This document shows, piece by piece, positions 52,503-64,000 of a stretch of DNA of 64,000 nt (position 1 is the first letter of the stretch; the number at the start of each line of letters is the position of its first letter). The stretch comes from Lumbricus terrestris (Eukaryota > Annelida > Clitellata > Crassiclitellata > Lumbricidae), in NCBI GenBank assembly GCA_949752735.1, contig OX457053.1:3193584-3257583 (forward strand), in the 5' to 3' direction. The translations under genes and the position numbers were made by a program. The notes beneath the pieces were generated by a model. The model was given only the letters and a program-made list of their open reading frames with translations, ran no database searches and was not told the DNA's origin.

Positions 52503-54485
52503 ACAGTATTATGATGATGTTGCCATAATTATACTGGATACTTAACTGAAGAGTACTTCTTGAGTTTTCGCCGTCCTGGCGGAATGCTAATGCGTTTTCA
52601 TTTCCTACGTCTTCAGTAATGTCACGCAGAGGTCAGCTCTTTTTAACTACAGATGCGACATATAGGACTGTAACCGACTTGAAATGTTGAGTGTACAATG
52701 AGCTTCAAAATGTTTGCTGAAGCGAGTCAAATACAGCGATACGCATAGGACAGAACGCGGCAAGGAAGCGCAGCACCAACGTTTCTCCACTGGCAGAAGT
52801 GCGCAGCAATCGCCAGCGAAGTCGACTAAAGAGGGTGGCACATTATGTCATGATGAAGTGGACCAATGGAAATGCAGTTCATCAAGTTGAAGTTTTGTTA
52901 GATTTGCCAGAAAACTTTAAATATAAGATTATGCCAAAGAGAGTTTTAATTATTTTGTTGTATGTTTGTGCAGATGTTAGCGGATATCAGAATTTCTGAT
53001 TTTGCACATTTTCGTTCAAAATCAATTGTGGTCAATTATTCTCGTTTGTTTCATTTTCATGGAAATGGTTAGGCTATACTATAACTCCTGTTTAAGCAGA
53101 ACACTGGTCCTTTACAGATCTGTCTGCTATCAAGAGGAGGCAATGTCATCTCCTCGAAAATTGACACCTATTTTTAACCAGTAAATGGAATTTTTAGTTT
53201 TACAAATCGCACTTAACACCAATGATGCATAGAGAAATTTAGAAACCGAGAAATCTGCATTAATTTTGATAGCATCTACGAAAAGAATCCACTTTCTTAA
53301 TTTCCTGCGGTACATTTTTCAAGCCTTAATTTCCTGCGGTGCATTTTTCAAGCTCTTGCAAAAAAGTAACCTCGGCCATTGTGTTTCCCCCCGTTCTGCA
53401 AAATTTTCTGCTGGTGCCCATGCCTGCTGGATGCCTGTGTCACGAAACAGAGTATTCATCCTGAAAGCTATCCGGGGAGATGAATTAATCTATCCCTCCG
53501 GATGGAATTAACCGGTCTAGACTATCCAGAGGATGAATCAGTCTGTCCCTGTTTTGAAAAATGCGTATAATTGAAAAATTTGTGCTCTAATCAAAATTTG
53601 AAGTGACTCTAATAATTATTGTTTTAAGCGTCCTAAGCAATGTTCAGAGAAAGGCAACTCGAATTTATTTAGCGACTCTGAGTGTTTTTAAGTGTTTTGA
53701 AAGTTTTAAGTGCTCTAAAACAAAAGCCAAAAAATAACTAGTAGGAATACACATGCCTGCTAGTGTCATTGTTCAAAACAAAGCAGATGAAAATTAATTT
53801 GAGAAAAAATACACGCGAAAGTGGCTTTTTCGACTTTTCTTCACTTGGGGGGATACGATTAATACGGGGGATACTCTATTTTGTGACACCTGCAGTGCAG
53901 GTATTAGGTTACAAAGTCTGTGTAATTCGATTCTATGCGCATGCAAAGAGCCTGCGTGCGAACTAGACATAGACCATCGCGTATGAAAGCCCACCATCGA
54001 TTGCGTTGGTACTCGCATCAAGACTCAAGTTCAACTGACTTTATCATGACTTTTTAAGCGTGAAATTCTGCACAGCTTGTGCAGTGCTAAATGGATTGGT
54101 GCAGAAGTCGATGAAGCACTTTGCGGCGCAGTTAAAAAAAAGTAAAAAGGATCGTTGTCATCTGATTGGGAATATTTTGACTTGAATGAGCAAGGAGAGA
54201 AGTTATAAAATTCCTTTAAAAGCTACAATCTTTATGAATAGCCTATAATACTCAGAATATTAAGCCGGGTGTAGTGTTGTCGAAATAATAAAATTGTTGG
54301 GTGGATGATAAGACGAAACCGGGTAAGAGTAGGCTACTGTTCTAGAAGAGGTGTGACCATCTGATCGCAGTCTGTAATAGTTACTAGTAGGCTACCATGC
54401 CAGAACTCGATGTGACCTCACCTGATCTCGCTTGGAGATTTTGAAGGGGCGCCATAGAAATAGAGAAATAAATTTTTGTTCCAAT
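52503..54485. other. No recognised gene
   Basis: Short frames only. A direct repeat TTAATTTCCTGCGGT with GCATTTTTCAAGC/ACATTTTTCAAGC occurs at 53297 and 53327. A possible decayed SINE tail GAAGGGGCGCCATAG lies at 54444-54458. Confidence 0.5.
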
Positions 54486-54495
54486 TCTCAGATCC

Positions 54496-54599
54496 TTCAT
54501 TCATTCATCCATTCATCCATTCATCCATTCATACATCCATCTGTTCATTCATTCATTCATTCATTCATTCATTCATTCATTCATTCATTCATTCATTCG
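54496..54599. repeat. (ATTC)n microsatellite
   Basis: ATTC tetranucleotide with ATCC variants at the left. Confidence 0.96.
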
Positions 54600-55446
54600 A
54601 TGAGCTAATAAGCTTATAGCACTCCTTAAAGAAACCTAAGCTATCGACTGCTACCGACTTCGTTCACTTAATATTCATGCTTAAGTGTATTAACTGCGGT
54701 CTGTGAGTATCGGATTTTCACGAAGATATGAACAGGAAAGAAATAGCAAATGTTGCTCGTGTAGATCTACGCAACGAGTGAGAGGGCGGCAGACTAACAG
54801 TCTAGTAATCGGTCAATATCATAACCACAGATGCCACTCTGAACTTTAAAAAAGTCAGATCTGGCCGAAAAAAGGCTAGAAATAGCTAGATTCAGAAATT
54901 TCTTAGGAATGCATGAAATTTTCGGATTTGACATTTCATACGGCCTTACTTAAAGTCTTTCAGTTCCACAAATTATTTCCAGATTTTCCTTTGTTTCCTC
55001 CCAAAATTGGTGATGACCTTCCTTATTATAATTATAGTCTTTTGCTCCTAAATCTGAAGTCTTTCGACTTTTTGCTCGTCTTTACAACGTTTTTGCTCAA
55101 AATAAAATAGAGTCTTAAACCGCCGTCAGAAAAAACTAGACTCTTGACCAAAAAAATAGAAACCTAGACAAGGCTGAACAACCTAGATCTAGGTGGAAAA
55201 AGCTTCGACTGGCACCAAAGAATTCATAACGGTTGCAATCTCGGATCTAGCTTGTTACGGTGCCTATTTTAGTGGTACCCTATTTGTCCCCTTTGCATGA
55301 ACCCGCAATCATTACGGCAATAAGAACTGCATTACATAAATAATATAAACTGCAGCAAATGATCAGAACGTGTTCCAGCGTCTCCAGACCCTCTTAAACT
55401 GGAACTGGTTTCGTTACTACAAGCCGTATACCTTTGTCGAGTTATT
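54600..55446. other. No recognised gene
   Basis: AT-rich stretch with short unrecognised frames. Confidence 0.5.
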
Positions 55447-55454
55447 TGTATAGT

Positions 55455-56824
55455 CAGGCCCGGCCCTACGATTTGCGGGGCCCAAGGCAGCAAGTAAAAA
55501 ACGGACCCTTAAGCAAAATTTGCGGAATTGACTTTCTATCAATAGCCTACCGTTCTGATTAATATCATATTATGTAGGCCTATAAAAATAACGCAAATCG
55601 AAATAAAATTGACTAATGGATATAAAATGCAAATCAAACTCCTAACACTAGTAGTTACTATATATGAAGGCAATAAAATAAGTAGGCTATTTCATTTTCC
55701 TCATTTGAATAGGCCTATTTGACATCTGAAAGGGGATGCCAATAATTAAAATATTTAAACGATCTTCTAATTGAAAGCTTGTTGGTCACTATAATTATAA
55801 ACAATGTCTTGGGGACTATCTCATAAATTTTCTATTCACAAGCAACTCTTACGAATTTTGATGGATGAAAAATTTGCAATAGGCCTAGGTTCTGATCGAT
55901 AGCAATATCATTCTACGTTGACAAATTTGCAAGGCCCAAATCAGTTAGCCATTCTTGAAACATCGTTAATCGCATGCAGGTTTAGATAAATTTTAGTCAT
56001 TTATTTTCTTTTTGATTCCCACTTTCAGATTTTTTTTACCACAATAGTGAAAAGAATTTAGCGGCACATCCTTTCAATTAAAATAATTAATTAGTAGAAC
56101 GTACAGTCCAGATAAATGGAGAAATAATGGAAAAGTCAAATTTGGTCCTTTCAGTTGTATTGTATTGTAGGCCATTAGGCCTATATTTATAAATTTGTAA
56201 CGCACCTCTCACAGTGCACACCAACTCATGGCGCTCCCACACCAGAAAGATGCATTTTAAGATAGCCTATCATGCAGTTAGCAGCGAATAACGACGTGTC
56301 AATTGAGAGAGTTTTGCTCTGGTCGCAAAGTGCAGGACCAATGAAGGCCAATGAGTTTCTCTCAAGCATCAATCATATACGCTCAACATTTAGACACCAT
56401 TAATAAAAGTACGTGTCATACACTAATAATAGTGGGTTCTTTCAAATTAGACATATTTTTTTGACCTAAGGAGACCTTAAAAATTTGTCATTTTGAAAAT
56501 CAAGTTATCATAAAAGATTTATGCTATAGATCTCTTATCACGTCAAATCACGAATTTTTATTTAAAATATTGAAAAGACAGTCTAGAGAATATATGAAAC
56601 ATATAATCTAGCTGCCAAAAATATATACAGCAATTTTTTTACATTCATACAGTAGCGACTCCCTTTATCTGATTGACTAGCTTATTGTTGCTAAGCAAGT
56701 AAGCGACTAACGCATCGTAAATCTTATCAACATTGTCACAGTAAAAATTGTCGGCAGCGCGGGGCCTCTGAAGCCCGGGGCCCAAGGCGGCTGCCTCGTT
56801 CGCCTTGCCCAAAGGCCGGGCCTG
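55455..56824. mobile_element. hAT-like element with CAGGCCCGGCC ends, 1,370 bp
   Basis: Inverted ends CAGGCCCGGCC and GGCCGGGCCTG, subterminal GGGGCCCAAGGCAGC and GGGGCCCAAGGCGGC, and a perfect 8-bp duplication TGTATAGT at 55447-55454 and 56825-56832. AT-rich interior without transposase. Confidence 0.95.
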
Positions 56825-56868
56825 TGTATAGTTAAACTATTCAACTGGTGTTCGCTCCCAAACGGGTT

Positions 56869-57105
56869 AATCCAGTGTCATCAAACCATGGTACCTTCAT
56901 CCAGACCTAAAGGCTCCCGGACTGGACGAAGGAATTGGTAAAAGAAATCCAGTGTCATCAAACCATGGTACCTTCATCCAGACCTAAAGGCTCCCGGACT
57001 GGACGAAAGAATTGGTAAAAGAAATCCAGTGTCATCAAACCAGGGTAGCTTCATCCAGACCTAAAGGCTCCGAGACTGGACGAAATAAGAATTGGTAAAA
57101 AAATT
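56869..57105. repeat. 77-bp tandem repeat, three units
   Basis: AATCCAGTGTCATCAAACCA begins each unit; ACCTAAAGGCTC and GACTGGACGAA follow. The first two units are nearly identical and the third has a few changes. Confidence 0.93.
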
Positions 57106-60090
57106 CACTGCTGGCGTTGATGTATGCCTGTTTTAATTAATTTTTTTTATCGGTGTAGACACAGTCGTGATGCTGTGCACGAACATGATTGATCGTCAGT
57201 TGGATAAAAATCAAACTGAGGGAATAATGAAAGTGTGAGGTCATGCACTGCACGGTTTGTGGCGTTGGCGATAAATTTCTACTCAGCTTGCCTTGCAATG
57301 AGAATAGGCGTCGTAGAACGCCTGTAGCATTGGTATCATGTTGCAAGGTCGTAGACTCAGTGTACTCTGCTGAACTTGCAAAGGATGGTCATATGATACA
57401 TAGTTTTTATTTCTTATTCATGAAAGAGCATTTTAATTGAATTTTATTTATTTTTACCTATTCAGGCATTTACATAATGGATTTTATGACGAACCATGGA
57501 CGAGAAGGATACATATGCTAACAAGTTGACATTCCTTCGCCACTGGCCTCTCTGAACAATTGCCGACATTTGAATGGTTATTGTTGGCTCTAAATCAATT
57601 ATATTACGGCCTATAAAGGACGGCGCACTCTTGATATTATAGTCTCTAACTATGTAAGTGAGCGAAATATAACTTTGTCTCGAGTCTACCATTCGACTAA
57701 GATAAGTATCGAGTCAAGATGAACTTTGTTGTAAATGGAATTATTATTCAATATTCACAACAAATCGTCGCCTGAGATTATCATAGTGTATCTCCATTTA
57801 TGACAATAATTTTAGTGTAGGCCTATCTCTATTACCGAGATTCATCACAGCATAGCCTATTCCCAGTTTTGAGAATAATCTTAGGCTCCTAGCATATCTC
57901 CATTTATGGAAATTATCCTAGCGTATCACCACTCCCAAGATTTATCCTATAGCGTTTTTCCATTTCTGAGATTTATCCATGGTGTATCTCCATTTCCTCC
58001 TATGTGTCTGCATTTTGAAGCGTCTGCAACAGCCTTAAACAGCAAAATAATAATCAGATCTATGCTAGATTTCCCAGTTTAATATGCCATCTTCACGTAT
58101 GGAAAATTCTCGATTAATTAAACTGCGTCTGGCGCTTCAATTGGTCTCAATTATTCGAGTTGTTGTATATCATAACAGTCGCTCTTAAAGCCAACTTCAA
58201 CAATCCATTGCTGACGATTTATGCAGCTCATATAACAATTATTGCCCCCAGTTAGAGTGATGCTTACGATAATATTAGAACAAACCATAACAATTACCAC
58301 AACTTTTATTGCTTCAGCAAATTATCAACATAATAAAATGCTCATAATCTGCTGAAGCAATAAAATTATTATAGTAAACAGATTTTTTAAAACAAACTGA
58401 GGACAATGTGATAGTCACTGTAGGCCTAAAGGGATCGAGGTCCTGCTAACAGAGTTAGGCCTATCCATCAATGGACAATAAAATAGCGACCGGTTATTAT
58501 TATGAGACTCGATTAAGATTTATGAAACTTAACTATAAGCTTAGTTTACTAAAACAAAGATGATAAAAAAAATTCAGGCGTTAGTGTGGGTCCACATCGA
58601 GTTATATTATAGCCTACATTAGAATATTATATATTGAATACAAAATGCATACGGGCAAGGCATGTGTGTTGTAAAACTATAGGTAGGATGAAATTGTGGA
58701 TATGCTGACAGTATAATATTATAGTAATGGAGCTTATGACCTTTACGCATGAATCTAGAGAGTCCTAGAGAATTCCGGACATTTAAAGTTCATATCATGC
58801 AGGTTGAAGCCAGGTTCGGCTTCTGTTTAAGACGATCAAGATCTACAAAGCAACCTTAACCTAGGTCTACTATATATTATAATTATTATAATTATAGCCT
58901 AAATATATTATAGGCAATTAACCATTGAACTCATTTATTCTTTGCAGATATAGCCTACAAAATAGTTCATGCTCTAAGTATTTTAATTAACTATTCAGAC
59001 AGCCATCGTCTTTAATTATACTAAAGTTAAGAAGTCAAGTAATTTTAGTTGCAACCATTATTTCACAAACAACACCGTGTAACGGACGACTAAGACATTG
59101 GTTACAAAAGCAGACACAAAAGGGATCGCAATCCCGCTGGGAGGGACACACAGAAAAATTAATGAATTTTACGAAATAGCCTAAATTGAAAGATGGAGCA
59201 ATAAAGATGCACGGTGAAAACGAAAACCGTCAGATAAAAAATTCATTGTAAAAATGGCTATGGAAGCATTTTAGGCATATACATTTTCATATTATTTTAC
59301 TATCCTAACTATATATAGGAACTGAACTAAACGTGGTAGGGCCTCTGCACTCAGAGTGAACAATGCTGAAAATTTTTTAGCCGGAAATCCTTGATGCTGT
59401 GATGCATATTCAAGTTACCAAGTACCGAAAAGAGATTTTTAAACATGATTGGGGAGATTGCATGCAATTGCTAATTTCCGTTGGAACAAAGTTTCAGACC
59501 AAAACTTCTACAGTGACTTAATGGTGATTCGACGCGCATAGAACTGTCGTCTGCGTATGGTGAGCTGCTCATCTAACACAACGACGGTTCTATGCAGCTA
59601 AAAGAGATGGCTAAAGGATCTGGTGTCACTGAAAGAGGACAAAAGGAACGAAGCATGCAAACAACATACCTCGGTGTCTTAATATATATGCCATTAATTC
59701 AGAAATATGATAAACCGTTAAAAAACGAGGCCGAAAAACATTGTGGTGAAAAGCAATACTTGGCCATTTTCATAATAGAATGGAGATATGATTGATAGCC
59801 ATAAGCCATTGAGTTTGCCAAGCACCGTTATCATCTTCGTTAAGTGATGGATCCAATTACCTGCTTGCTTACCTGTTGATTGGATACGGACGCTGCTGCG
59901 TCATGCATATAAACGAGAAGCAACGGATGATTGACAGGTGTCACTTGACGACGTCATTCCGGAAGGAGATTGAACGAACGCTCCGTGCGATCAATTTTAG
60001 GTTCATAGAAAGAGATTGCGGACATTCGCACCGGATAAAGTAAGATTTGCATTTGTGATCGAACACTTAGAATTGTACATACATGTAGCA
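57106..60090. other. Long stretch without recognised gene
   Basis: AT-rich sequence, including loosely repeated CTCCATTTATG phrases at 57790-58000 and a hairpin at 58304-58365. No coding signature was found on either strand. Confidence 0.55.
58304..58365. repeat. Perfect 16-bp inverted repeat, 30-base spacer
   Basis: TTTTATTGCTTCAGCA pairs with TGCTGAAGCAATAAAA. It could be a hairpin or the remnant of a small element. Confidence 0.92.
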
Positions 60091-60101
60091 TTTGCACTTT
60101 C

Positions 60102-60119
60102 ACACACACACACACACAC

Positions 60120-60150
<31 letters not shown>
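60102..60150. repeat. (CA)n then (TA)n microsatellite
   Basis: CACACA passes into TATATA immediately before the LINE 3' fragment. Confidence 0.94.
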
Positions 60151-60472
60151 GGTATGGTACCTGCGCATTCTTTGTCGCCCAATCTCTGACATTGAAGCGC
60201 GTCGGGCCCTTCGCTCTGCTGCAAAGGGACAACTGCTTGTTCCACGGGCTCGCTTGGCTATCAGACAGCGCCGAGCCTTCTCGGTTGTGGGGCCATCAAT
60301 CTGGAATGACCTCCCCCTAACCTCCATCTCCTCCATCTGACCAGTCAATCCTTATTCCTTAAATCCCTTAAATCTTGTTTCTTTTGCCGTGGCTGGGCTG
60401 GGAGGGCCTCTGAGTAGTTTCTTGAAGGGGCGCTATATAAATGCAAATAATGAATGAATGAATGAATGAATG
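60150..60472 (+). mobile_element. CR1/L2-like LINE, third 3' end
   Basis: The plus-strand frame reads LRILCRPISDIEARRALRSA, AKGQLLVPRARLAIRQ and AFSVVGPSIWNDLPLTSIS, followed by the noncoding end with GAGGGCCTCTGAGTAG, GGGGCGCTATATAAATGC and (ATGA)n. It is 5'-truncated at the microsatellite and in the same subfamily as 25 kb. Confidence 0.93.
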
Positions 60473-60548
60473 GTATATAGATGGTTGTCTTCTATTAAAC
60501 ATGGTTTCAACTTCTACCATCGAAGATTTGTTCGCCAAATCTTATCAG

Positions 60549-60873
60549 CATAGGCGTAGGAGGCGGGGGTCCAGAGGGGCAAATGCACCCCAAATTTCGG
60601 GCAAATGTGTTTTTCGGGCAAAAGAGCCATGGACGGGAAAATTTTTGGAAATTTTGTCGGGCAAACAGATACAGACGGACTTTTTTCGGGCACACAGGGG
60701 TAAAAAACTAAAATTTCTGACGATTTACAGGAAATGACTAAAAAGGTCATCAGATTTTTCGGACAAGAAATTCCTAAGATTTTGGGCGGATGACTTAAAA
60801 AAGGTCGTCAGATTTTTCGGGCAAAAATTTAATTTTTGCCTCCCCCCACTTCCGAAATGTCCCTACGCCTATG
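60549..60873. mobile_element. hAT-like MITE with CATAGGCGTAGG ends, 325 bp
   Basis: Ends CATAGGCGTAGG and CCCTACGCCTATG are inverted repeats; 8-bp duplication CTTATCAG at 60541-60548 and 60874-60881 is perfect. The interior has repeated GTCATCAGATTTTTCGG phrases shared with 33295-33480 and 36230-36280. Confidence 0.95.
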
Positions 60874-61066
60874 CTTATCAGATCTGTAATCGAGGTCTCG
60901 TTGTTGAATTGATCATTGCTTCGATTTGAAGCGTCATCGTTCGATACATTCAACGGACGCAACAAAAGTCACTAATGTCAATATTGACCACCGAGCAAGC
61001 AGTGCCAGTCTGAGATCGACGGTTTGGGCGAAGCGGAATCAGCTCGATGCGGTGACTTGTGTATGT

Positions 61067-61292
61067 GGGGCGCGGTGGTGTAGTGGTGTGTTCGTTGCCT
61101 TGCAGCCGGATGGTTGTAGGTTCGAATCCACCTCAAGCCGCTTCGTAGGGCCCTTGGGAAAGTCCTTCACTCGCAACTGCTCAGCGCTTTGGCGTGAAAC
61201 TTTGATTCAGTGTCCGCGCTGTAGTCGGGAGCGCTTCTGTGTGGATATTCTTGAAGGGGCGCTTTAACAAGTGCACGTATGCATACATACAT
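61067..61292 (+). mobile_element. tRNA-derived SINE, family A, best copy
   Basis: Box A TGGTGTAGTGG at 61076-61086 and box B GGTTCGAATCC at 61119-61129, both matching RNA polymerase III consensus. The body carries CACTCGCAACTGCTCAGCGC and CCGCGCTGTAGTCGGGAGCG; the tail CTTGAAGGGGCGCTTTAACA ends near GCATACATAC. The tRNA-like head lacks a matching 3' acceptor half, so it is a SINE and not a tRNA gene. Confidence 0.93.
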
Positions 61293-61324
61293 TGCGTGTC
61301 ACAACGAGTCGACGAGACAACGGG

Positions 61325-61442
61325 CATATATACATATATATATATATATGTATACATATATATATATGTATATATATACATACATATATATATGTATATA
61401 TACATACACATATATATATATATAAATGTATATATATACATG
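61325..61442. repeat. TATATA/CATA-rich microsatellite
   Basis: Mixed TA and ATAC repeats with many near-palindromes. Confidence 0.93.
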
Positions 61443-61679
61443 TAGAGCGTCGTTAGACATATCGATCGCATGCTGTGAGGCAGATGCACTGATCAGTCAA
61501 ACAAAAGAGCGTATACGTGTATACCAAGATGGGTGCAGGCAGCTAGACATCCAGGGAGACAGACAAAGACTTGCAGTCGACAAGGTAGAATTGATAGACT
61601 CACGGATTACTGGGTTTTGAACGGTTGGGGGAGCGAAGGGGGAGAGAGACTTACGTGCACTGAGCAAGACATATAGATA

Positions 61680-61807
61680 GATATAGAGAGATAGAGAGGT
61701 AAGAGACAAACAGACAGACTTTAAGATATACAGTTATACACTGCGAAAGCAAGTGCGTGTTTGTGTGCGTGTGTGTGAGAAAGAGAGAGGCACTGAGAGA
61801 GAGGAAC

Positions 61808-61868
<61 letters not shown>

Positions 61869-62170
61869 ATTAACGAGAGTGAAAGAGACCGGTTCACAGC
61901 CATCAAGAAGCAAACAGTTAAAGAGGAACATGCGTTCAACCAGAAAAGACAGGCATAGAGAGACGGGGAGACATAGAGACATAGAGAGACGGGGAGACAT
62001 AGAGGAAAAGAGAGGGACAGAAAGAGACAGAGACTAACAGAGACTGACAGAGACCGACAGAGATGGACAGAGAGAGACATAGAGAGAGATACAGAGAAGG
62101 ACAGAGTGGAACAGTGAGGAACACAGAGGGCATGTGAGGGACAGAGAGATACACAGAGAGGCACAGAGAG
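61680..62170. repeat. (GA)n and GAGACA-rich tract
   Basis: A pure GA run at 61810-61866 and a degenerate GAGACAGAGA and GACATAGAGA region to about 62170. Frames with serine/leucine or arginine/glutamate are artefacts. Confidence 0.93.
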
Positions 62171-62460
62171 GGCAAGCTTACAACCAGTAAGATATAGTGA
62201 CAGCTAGACGACGGGACACCGACCCGTATTTAGCCGTACAACAAGACGACAGACACATACATAACCAGACGAATACACAAACACACAAACAAAGACAAAG
62301 ATATGCAGAGAAACGCAAACCACCCAGAGAGACGCACAGACAGCCAGAGACAAAGAGAGAGGCAGAGACACGTACAGGATCAAGAAATATATAGACATGT
62401 GGGCGTGTCCTGTATCGGCCAGCAACCGACGTGTCACACCATCAATGCCACACCAATAAT

Positions 62461-62461
62461 A

Positions 62462-62509
<48 letters not shown>

Positions 62510-62524
62510 GCAGCAGCAGCAGCT
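62461..62524. repeat. (CAG)n trinucleotide repeat
   Basis: About 20 CAG units with one CGG variant. Serine, alanine and leucine frames are possible but no gene context is seen. Confidence 0.93.
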
Positions 62525-62639
62525 GCCTCAACATGAGCAGCCTTAGCAGCAGCGGCAGCAGGTTCTGCAGCAGCAGGTTCTGCACGACGTCAAAGACAAC
62601 CTATAGTCTCCATCAAACTATAATTATAGCGGATTATTA

Positions 62640-63400
62640 ATTAAACCTAATCACTGTGATAACTAATTAGGAAATATTTTTAAAAACACGATGAGCAACT
62701 TTATATCGAATGACCTCCGCTATGACCTGTTTCGTCATGCGAATCTTTCGTTTATCGTCGCCAAGGAATCGTCGCCATGGAAACGTTACTCGCATCGATG
62801 ATTTTGCCGATATTTCCGTATGAACGAACTCGCTACGGATGACTGAGATCCAAGGAGTGTGGAATCTTATAAAGGCTCTGTGACGTGCGTCGCTGCCAAA
62901 GTTGAGTTCGAAGTGACATCAATTTGCTGAACAGGTTTAAAACATTTCAATTGTAGCTGATTTTGGGCGAATTGAATCTGGATAGGGCTGGAAAATAGCT
63001 TTAAAAGGGCGGTTGACTTTAGAGAAAGAAAAGGTTGAACTGGCACGCAACGCACTGAACACTACTCTTGTAGGTTGTATGTATTTGCAATTAGTCAGAC
63101 TTGACATAACGGTGACTTGATAAATTCATGAACATTTGTGAGCAGTCATATTTGCACTTCGAGTAAAGTTAATGTTTATCGGCAAGCGGTCATTTTGTAC
63201 ATACGGCGAAATTAGGGTAATTTGGCAAGGAGTCAATGTGCACTTAGAGTGAAGTTAGGGTATAATAGCTGTCATATTTCAACACAAGGGGAAGTTAGGG
63301 TACATTGGCGAGCGGTCACCCTATTTGTGCACACAGGGTGATTTGACAGCACATTAGGAAGCATTCAGCAGTCTTCAAACGGGTCGCTTGCATTTTAACT
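62640..63400. other. No recognised gene
   Basis: Loosely repeated GAAGTTAGGGTA and GAGCGGTCA phrases at 63185-63330 hint at a decayed tandem repeat of about 60 bp. Confidence 0.5.
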
Positions 63401-63401
63401 A

Positions 63402-64000
63402 GGGCTGTTGTTCGATTAAAAATTTTAATCGAAATTAATCGCGCGATTAATTTTTTTAATCGCAATTAACTGCAAATTAATCGCAATGCATTTCCTTTAA
63501 ATATACTAATCTTACTATTTTATAAGGACCCCTGAAGCATAACATTTTAATGACTGAATGCGTTCTTTCTATTGCAAACATATTTAATAACTTTTGGCTT
63601 AGGCCTATTGAATTTCTGCATTTAGTTTATTGAACAGTTTTGTATGACAGACAGAATTGAAACACTGTTCAAATCAGTCAACTGCTCAAAATCCGTTTAT
63701 TTTTTTCATTTGACCCACCTTTAATTGAAATGACATATACCTAAATGTTAAATCAGACAACCGTTTTCTGACTATCACGATTAATTATTTATTCAGCCAA
63801 TTGTATAGGCCTACATTGGACGGTTCAAGGGATGCTCTTATTAATTAACAATAGTAGGTATACTATCAAACCTCATTATTTAGTCACAATTTTTCACAAG
63901 ACGTTGCGGTTCTTGCCAAACCTCGTCTCAGTTGTCCTTCTGTAAAATTTATCATTTGAAACCTGAAATCCATTGGTCTTGCCATCTCACGGAGTTCAAC
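63402..64000 (+). mobile_element. Probable hAT-like element start, cut by the window edge
   Basis: TAGGGCTGTTGTTCGATTAA leads into AATTAATCGCGCGATTAATT, a layout I associate with a widespread hAT-type element family carrying repeated AATCG subterminal motifs. The right end is outside the window, so the duplication cannot be checked. Confidence 0.45.

Noticed and set aside
61067..61141. tRNA gene
   Set aside because: Boxes A and B match, but the acceptor stem does not pair and the unit is repeated with a common SINE body.
62430..62560. Signal peptide exon for the macroglobulin gene on the minus strand (leucine run from the CTG repeat)
   Set aside because: The leucine stretch is just the trinucleotide repeat, there is no cleavage-site pattern, the donor is poor, and it lies about 37 kb away across many transposons.

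Overview
This is eukaryotic, intron-rich and very repeat-rich DNA. The animal origin is clear from one spliced host gene, from tRNA-derived SINEs, CR1/L2-like and RTE-like LINEs, hAT and PIF/Harbinger-like DNA transposons and a Gypsy-type LTR element. I lean towards a marine invertebrate deuterostome such as an echinoderm, mainly from overall repeat style and the very common octamer TAGGCCTA, but that is impressionistic.

Left third (about 1.7-24.9 kb, minus strand): 17 consecutive exons of a macroglobulin/thioester-protein family gene (CD109/Mcr-like). They can be chained with no phase conflict and encode about 700 residues running MG1 to MG6, with an LDL-receptor class A module where alpha-2-macroglobulin has its bait region. 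The signal-peptide exon is not found to the right. The thioester half lies beyond the left edge. The introns are full of simple repeats, SINE copies, one RTE-like LINE fragment and a small hAT element. Several exons sit directly against microsatellites or minisatellites.

Middle (25-33 kb): a 3' portion of a CR1/L2-like LINE is broken by ATGT microsatellites. A 2.5 kb DNA transposon with perfect 15-bp terminal repeats and a decayed transposase-like gene is inserted inside such an array. Short hAT elements, two kinds of tRNA-derived SINE and a second LINE tail follow.

34.2-42.6 kb is a transposon graveyard resolved by target-site duplications. A 4,969-bp hAT-like element is inserted in one arm of a palindrome and contains a nest: one TWA-target element inside another, a SINE, a hAT MITE, and a LINE piece split by a further inverted-repeat element. 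Next come a 1.6 kb hAT-like element holding another MITE and two more small hAT elements.

43.7-45.1 kb is a 21-bp minisatellite of roughly 65-70 units, most carrying the palindrome TATCGATA and an A tract. 45.7-52.5 kb is a complete LTR retrotransposon with two long terminal repeats that look identical, a 5-bp target duplication, an intact 969-codon gag-protease ORF, a pol remnant starting only at the YVDD region of reverse transcriptase, and no integrase: a young, probably trans-mobilised derivative. The right end (52.5-64 kb) has no recognisable host gene but holds a 1.37 kb hAT element, a 77-bp triplication, a hAT MITE, a near-complete SINE, a LINE 3' end and several simple repeats.

The SINE and the CR1/L2-like LINE share a hairpin-forming 3' tail, which suggests that this LINE supplies the SINE's reverse transcriptase.
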